Origin: Opimibacter sp041746735
Lineage (GTDB): Bacteria > Bacteroidota > Bacteroidia > Chitinophagales > Saprospiraceae
NCBI GenBank assembly: GCA_041746735.1
Contig: JBGTGP010000029.1
Coordinates: forward strand, 49,404-113,403
Length of the DNA: 64,000 bases
Direction of reading: 5' to 3'
The notes beneath the pieces were generated by a model. It ran no database searches, was not told the DNA's origin, and was given only the letters and a program-made list of their open reading frames with translations. Shown here in pieces: positions 63,969 through 64,000 of the stretch. The position numbers were made by a program, and so were the translations under genes. Positions within the stretch are counted from its first letter, which is position 1. Every line of letters starts with the position of its first letter.

Positions 63969-64000
63969 CTCAACTTCTCAACCTCTCAACCTCTCAACCT
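63969..64000 (+). repeat. 8-bp tandem repeat CTCAACCT at the window edge
   Basis: Four 8-bp units, the first CTCAACTT and the rest CTCAACCT, run to the last base and probably continue beyond. No gene is seen between 63610 and 64000. Confidence 0.8.

Overview
The window reads as chromosomal DNA of a Bacteroidota bacterium, most likely from the Saprospiraceae/Chitinophagales side of the phylum (the phylum is well supported, the family is inferred). The grounds are secreted proteins ending in type IX secretion (T9SS) sorting domains, SprB-type repeats, the run tRNA-Arg/rpmB/rpmG/DUF4295/ftsY, an HU-CCDC81/SPOR protein, Bacteroidota promoter elements (TAnnTTTG at -7, TTG at -33), and hardly any Shine-Dalgarno sequences. 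Almost all of the DNA is coding. I see no prophage, CRISPR array or antibiotic-resistance island.

Layout. 1-8 kb: a coiled-coil membrane protein, a VWA/MoxR-type ATPase pair, an orphan secreted protein, signal peptidase I, a propeller protein and a DUF1684 lipoprotein. 8-16.5 kb: a subtilisin-like T9SS cargo, tRNA-Arg(ACG), the small ribosomal genes, DUF4295, ftsY, and two tandem paralogues with an N-terminal CxxCH motif, one of them enlarged by about ten SprB repeats. 16.5-27.8 kb: housekeeping genes (GT39-like transferase, lepA, DegP-like protease, dapF, S9 peptidase, etfB-etfA, DUF151/UVR nuclease). 27.8-35.4 kb: arginase-family enzyme, sugar nucleotidyltransferase, TMTC-like membrane/TPR protein, rpe and a TonB-dependent receptor. 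35.4-37 kb: a single-domain tyrosine HUH (IS200/RAYT-like) transposase flanked on both sides by arrays of a ~161-bp palindromic repeat. 37-47.9 kb: rpsP with a repetitive C-terminal tail, an unknown helical protein, an HU/SPOR protein, a COG2509-type flavoprotein, DoxX, small membrane proteins, penicillin acylase-like hydrolase, YaaA, DUF1573 and SRPBCC proteins. 48-53.7 kb: urocanate hydratase, then a set that looks like sulfonolipid (capnine) synthesis. 53.7-64 kb: Cys-rich secreted protein, a lipoprotein/M4 metalloprotease/GT9 operon, an amidohydrolase/membrane transferase pair, a polyprenyl synthase, and a second palindromic repeat family at the right edge.

How the parts fit. Several genes serve the cell surface: LepB cleaves signal peptides, the subtilase, the M4 protease and the CxxCH proteins carry T9SS tails, and membrane glycosyltransferases and GT9 build surface glycans. 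The putative cysteate synthase, cysteate acyltransferase and CerR-like reductase would make the sulfonolipid base that is linked to gliding motility in flavobacteria. That fits the SprB-repeat protein, SprB being a gliding adhesin.

The two observations most worth following are the HUH transposase inside its repeat arrays (35371-36935) and the candidate sulfonolipid locus (50116-53618). All functional names rest on motif recognition by eye; no database search was run.
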